Origin: Olsenella sp. An285
Lineage (GTDB): Bacteria > Actinomycetota > Coriobacteriia > Coriobacteriales > Atopobiaceae
Length of the DNA: 64,000 nucleotides
NCBI RefSeq assembly: GCF_002159625.1
Contig: NZ_NFIZ01000004.1
Coordinates: 124,001 to 188,000, forward strand
Direction of reading: 5' to 3'
Shown: piece by piece, positions 62,024-64,000 of the stretch
Layout of the letters: every line of letters begins with the position of its first letter
How positions within the stretch are numbered: position 1 is the first letter of the stretch
Program-made: the position numbers and the translations under genes
The notes under the pieces: generated by a model
Database searches by the model: none
Seen by the model: only the letters and a program-made list of their open reading frames with translations
What the model was told of the DNA's origin: nothing

Positions 62024-62880
62024 TGGCTAACAACACTGTTCCTGCCAAGGTCAAGGAGCGGGTCAACTGGCCCATCACCATCCTGCTCATCGTCGGCCTC
62101 ATCACCATCATCTTCCCGCTCTATATGGCCGTGGTCATCGCCTTCAAGGACCCGTCCGAGATGACCAACGACATCGCGGGCATCCTGTCGCTGCCCTCCA
62201 CGTGGTCGCTCGACAACTTCATCGAGGCCATCCAGGTCACCGACTTCGCCCACTCGTTCATGAACTCGCTCATCATCACCGTGGCCGCGGTCGTCATCTC
62301 CATCCTCGTCCACAGCCTCGCGGCGTACGCCATCGGGCGCAACATGGACAAGAAGAAGCTCTTCAAGGCGTCCTACTACTTCATCGTGGCCGGCATGTAC
62401 GTGCCCTTCGCCATTCTGATGATGCCGCTCGTCAAGCAGACCGCCATCCTGCACCTGGACAACATGGTGGGCGTCATGATCCTCTACGTGGTGTTCTACA
62501 TGCCCATGAACATGATGCTCTACACCGGCTACCTGAGGAACATCCCCACCGCACTCGAGGAGGCCGCCCGCGTTGACGGTGCGTCCACCTGGACCACCTA
62601 CTGGAAAGTCATCTTCCCGCTCATGAAGCCCATGCACGCCACCGTCGCCGTCATCACCGGCCTGGCCGTGTGGAACGACGTCATGACCCCGCTCGTCATC
62701 ATGGGCGGCTCCGGCGTCAACACCCTGCCCCTCGCGCAGATGAACTTCCAGACCGCCTTCGCCACGAACTACAACCTGGCCTTCGCCTCCTACCTCCTGG
62801 CCATGCTCCCCATGATCATCTTCTACATCGTCGCGCAGAAGCAGATCATCGGCGGCGTCACCAACGGTGCCGTGAAGTAG
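62023..62880 (+). CDS. Sugar ABC transporter permease 2 (MalG type)
   Basis: 285 residues. The EAA motif reads LEEAARVDGASTWTTYWKVI. Together with permease 1 it forms the pore. A hairpin and a new -10 box separate it from the alpha-galactosidase gene. Confidence 0.92.
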   Translation: MANNTVPAKVKERVNWPITILLIVGLITIIFPLYMAVVIAFKDPSEMTNDIAGILSLPSTWSLDNFIEAIQVTDFAHSFMNSLIITVAAVVISILVHSLAAYAIGRNMDKKKLFKASYYFIVAGMYVPFAILMMPLVKQTAILHLDNMVGVMILYVVFYMPMNMMLYTGYLRNIPTALEEAARVDGASTWTTYWKVIFPLMKPMHATVAVITGLAVWNDVMTPLVIMGGSGVNTLPLAQMNFQTAFATNYNLAFASYLLAMLPMIIFYIVAQKQIIGGVTNGAVK

Positions 62881-62921
62881 CCCCAGGCCCTTCTCGACAG
62901 GCGTTCGAACGTTCCCCCTGG

Positions 62922-62959
62922 CGCCCGGAATCCATCCATTTTGTGGTGGGTTCCGGGCG
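62922..62959 (+). terminator. Hairpin after the transporter operon
   Basis: cgcccggaa (62922-62930) and ttccgggcg (62951-62959) form a 9-base stem without a T-run. It may end or slow transcription before the next gene. Confidence 0.4.
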
Positions 62960-62983
62960 TCCCCCAGACGGCGCCACATGCGC

Positions 62984-62989
62984 TACACT
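62984..62989 (+). promoter_or_regulatory. -10 element of the alpha-galactosidase gene
   Basis: TACACT in GCGCTACACT, 41 bases before the start codon; the same GCGCTAC context precedes ligA and the deoxyinosine glycosylase gene. Confidence 0.45.
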
Positions 62990-63030
62990 CTGCCCGGTCT
63001 TTCACATAACGAGAGAAAGCGAGGAGCTCG

Positions 63031-64000
63031 ATGCCCCTTTCGTACGATGCCCCCAAGCGCATCTTCACGCTCTCGACGGAGCGCACGACCTATCAGATGA
63101 GGGTCGACGAACACGGATACCTTCTTCACCTCTACTACGGCGCTCGAACGTCTGGGGACATGTCCTATCTCGTCACCTATGCTGACAGGAGCGGCATGTG
63201 CGGCTGCCCGCACGACGTGGCGGACCGCACCTTCTCGCTCGACGTGCTCCCGCAGGAGTACCCCTTCCAGGGCGAGGGAGACATGAGGAGCCCGCTGCTC
63301 ATGGTGCGCGGAGCCGACGGCACCTTCGGCTGCGACCTCCGCTTCCGCTCCTATGAGATCCGTGAGGGCAAGTACTCGCTGCCGGGCCTGCCCGCCGTCT
63401 ACGACGAGAAGGGCGACGGCGCTCAGACCCTCTCGATCACCCTGGCAGATGACCGCCTGGGCCTCGAGGTGGAGCTCCTCTACGGCGTGCTGCCCGCCTG
63501 CGACGTCATCACCCGCGCCGCCGTTATCCGCAACGCGGGCGAGGGGCGCATCACCGTGGAGAAGGCGCAGACCGCCTGCCTCGACTTCGTGACCGGGGAC
63601 TTTGACGTCATCACCTTCGACGGGCGCCACGCCATGGAGCGCCGTCCTTCTCGCCACGCGGTGGGCAACGGCTCCTTCAGCGTGGGCAGCCGCCGCGGCA
63701 TGTCCTCCAACCAGTACAACCCCGTGATGGTGCTCTGCGACGGCGACGCCACGGAGACCTCCGGCCGCGCCTGGTCCATGAGCTTCGTCTACAGCGGCAG
63801 CTTCCTCGCCGAGGTCGAGCGCGACCAGTACGAGCAGACCCGCATGCAGATGGGCCTTGCCTCCGACCTCTTCTCCTACCCGCTCGAGCCCGGCGAGAAG
63901 ATCGTCGCGCCCGAGGTCATCATGACCTACTCCGGCTCCGGCCTCGAGCGGATCTCCCACAACCTGCACCGCTGCATCCGCGAGCGCGTGTGTCGCGGCC
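63031..64000 (+). CDS. Alpha-galactosidase, GH36 (5' part, cut by window edge)
   Basis: The frame runs open to the end of the window (323 codons). The visible part is the N-terminal beta-supersandwich of GH36: MPLSYDAPKRIFTLSTERTT, then YLLHLYYGARTSGDMSYLVT, FQGEGDMRSPLL, and GMSSNQYNPVMVLC near residue 228. The catalytic barrel lies outside. It should hydrolyse alpha-1,6-galactosides such as raffinose or melibiose brought in by the adjacent transporter. GAGGAG precedes the ATG. Confidence 0.9.
   Translation, partial: MPLSYDAPKRIFTLSTERTTYQMRVDEHGYLLHLYYGARTSGDMSYLVTYADRSGMCGCPHDVADRTFSLDVLPQEYPFQGEGDMRSPLLMVRGADGTFGCDLRFRSYEIREGKYSLPGLPAVYDEKGDGAQTLSITLADDRLGLEVELLYGVLPACDVITRAAVIRNAGEGRITVEKAQTACLDFVTGDFDVITFDGRHAMERRPSRHAVGNGSFSVGSRRGMSSNQYNPVMVLCDGDATETSGRAWSMSFVYSGSFLAEVERDQYEQTRMQMGLASDLFSYPLEPGEKIVAPEVIMTYSGSGLERISHNLHRCIRERVCRG

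Overview
The window is high-GC, densely coded DNA. Gene content and sequence style point to a Coriobacteriia member, probably Atopobiaceae (Olsenella-like): a FeoA-FeoB fusion, CsoR/CopA copper control, M18 peptidase, a DUF2130 protein, many Tat lipoproteins, and strong purine-rich ribosome binding sites. No rRNA, tRNA, CRISPR array, prophage or transposase gene was recognised. The taxonomic call is an inference; no marker gene settles it.

Layout. 1-5.4 kb: a dedA gene with the 3' remnant of a second copy, an iron-type alcohol dehydrogenase, a HicAB toxin-antitoxin pair and a PRiA4_ORF3-like protein. 5.4-16.2 kb: a zinc-ribbon membrane protein with an RsiV-like C-terminus, the csoR-copA copper module, an MFS exporter, ligA, a tyrosine phosphatase and an RpiR regulator. 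16.5-20.2 kb: a PHP phosphatase, gpmA, a small Cys-rich membrane protein and a glutamine-synthetase-like protein that has lost four of six metal ligands. 20.8-24.9 kb: a polar amino-acid ABC operon with two binding proteins, a permease carrying an extra secreted domain, and an ATPase. 25-31.8 kb: an atypical response regulator, an HtrA protease, a DUF2130 protein, dxs and degV. 31.8-38.4 kb: a hydroxyacid dehydrogenase, feoAB, a LOG protein, two candidate micro-proteins, a VTT-domain membrane protein, an HPr-like protein and a deoxyinosine glycosylase. 38.7-45.9 kb: a sucrose locus (scrK, scrB, a LacI regulator, a LysR regulator, an amylosucrase). 46.3-56.4 kb: a sulfatase-type membrane enzyme, nitroreductase, DEDD exonuclease, M18 aminopeptidase, acpS, pfkA, a phenylacetate-CoA-ligase/ACT pair and tatA. 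56.6-64 kb: LysR and AraC regulators divergent from a sugar ABC transporter followed by an alpha-galactosidase cut by the window edge. Together with scrB, scrK and amylosucrase this suggests growth on sucrose and raffinose-type sugars, feeding glycolysis through pfkA and gpmA.

The most unusual signal lies between the genes. A 10-base word, GTTCTTCTCG (consensus CGTTCTTCTCGCC), occurs at least 23 times on either strand, 14 of them intergenic. It also encodes the shared M(A)DEKN start of three unrelated proteins. Several families of palindromes fill the gaps: GGGGAC-type hairpins, including one with perfect 40-base arms; a cluster of three related palindromes at 46.07-46.23 kb; a GGGTATGTRCA inverted array at 50.2 kb; and long inverted repeats with AT-rich centres at 16.3, 20.5 and 38.5 kb. 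Other leads are a possible internal start in copA that would release a free CopZ chaperone, the pseudo-glutamine synthetase, and a hairpin that hides the ribosome binding site of a 38-residue membrane peptide.
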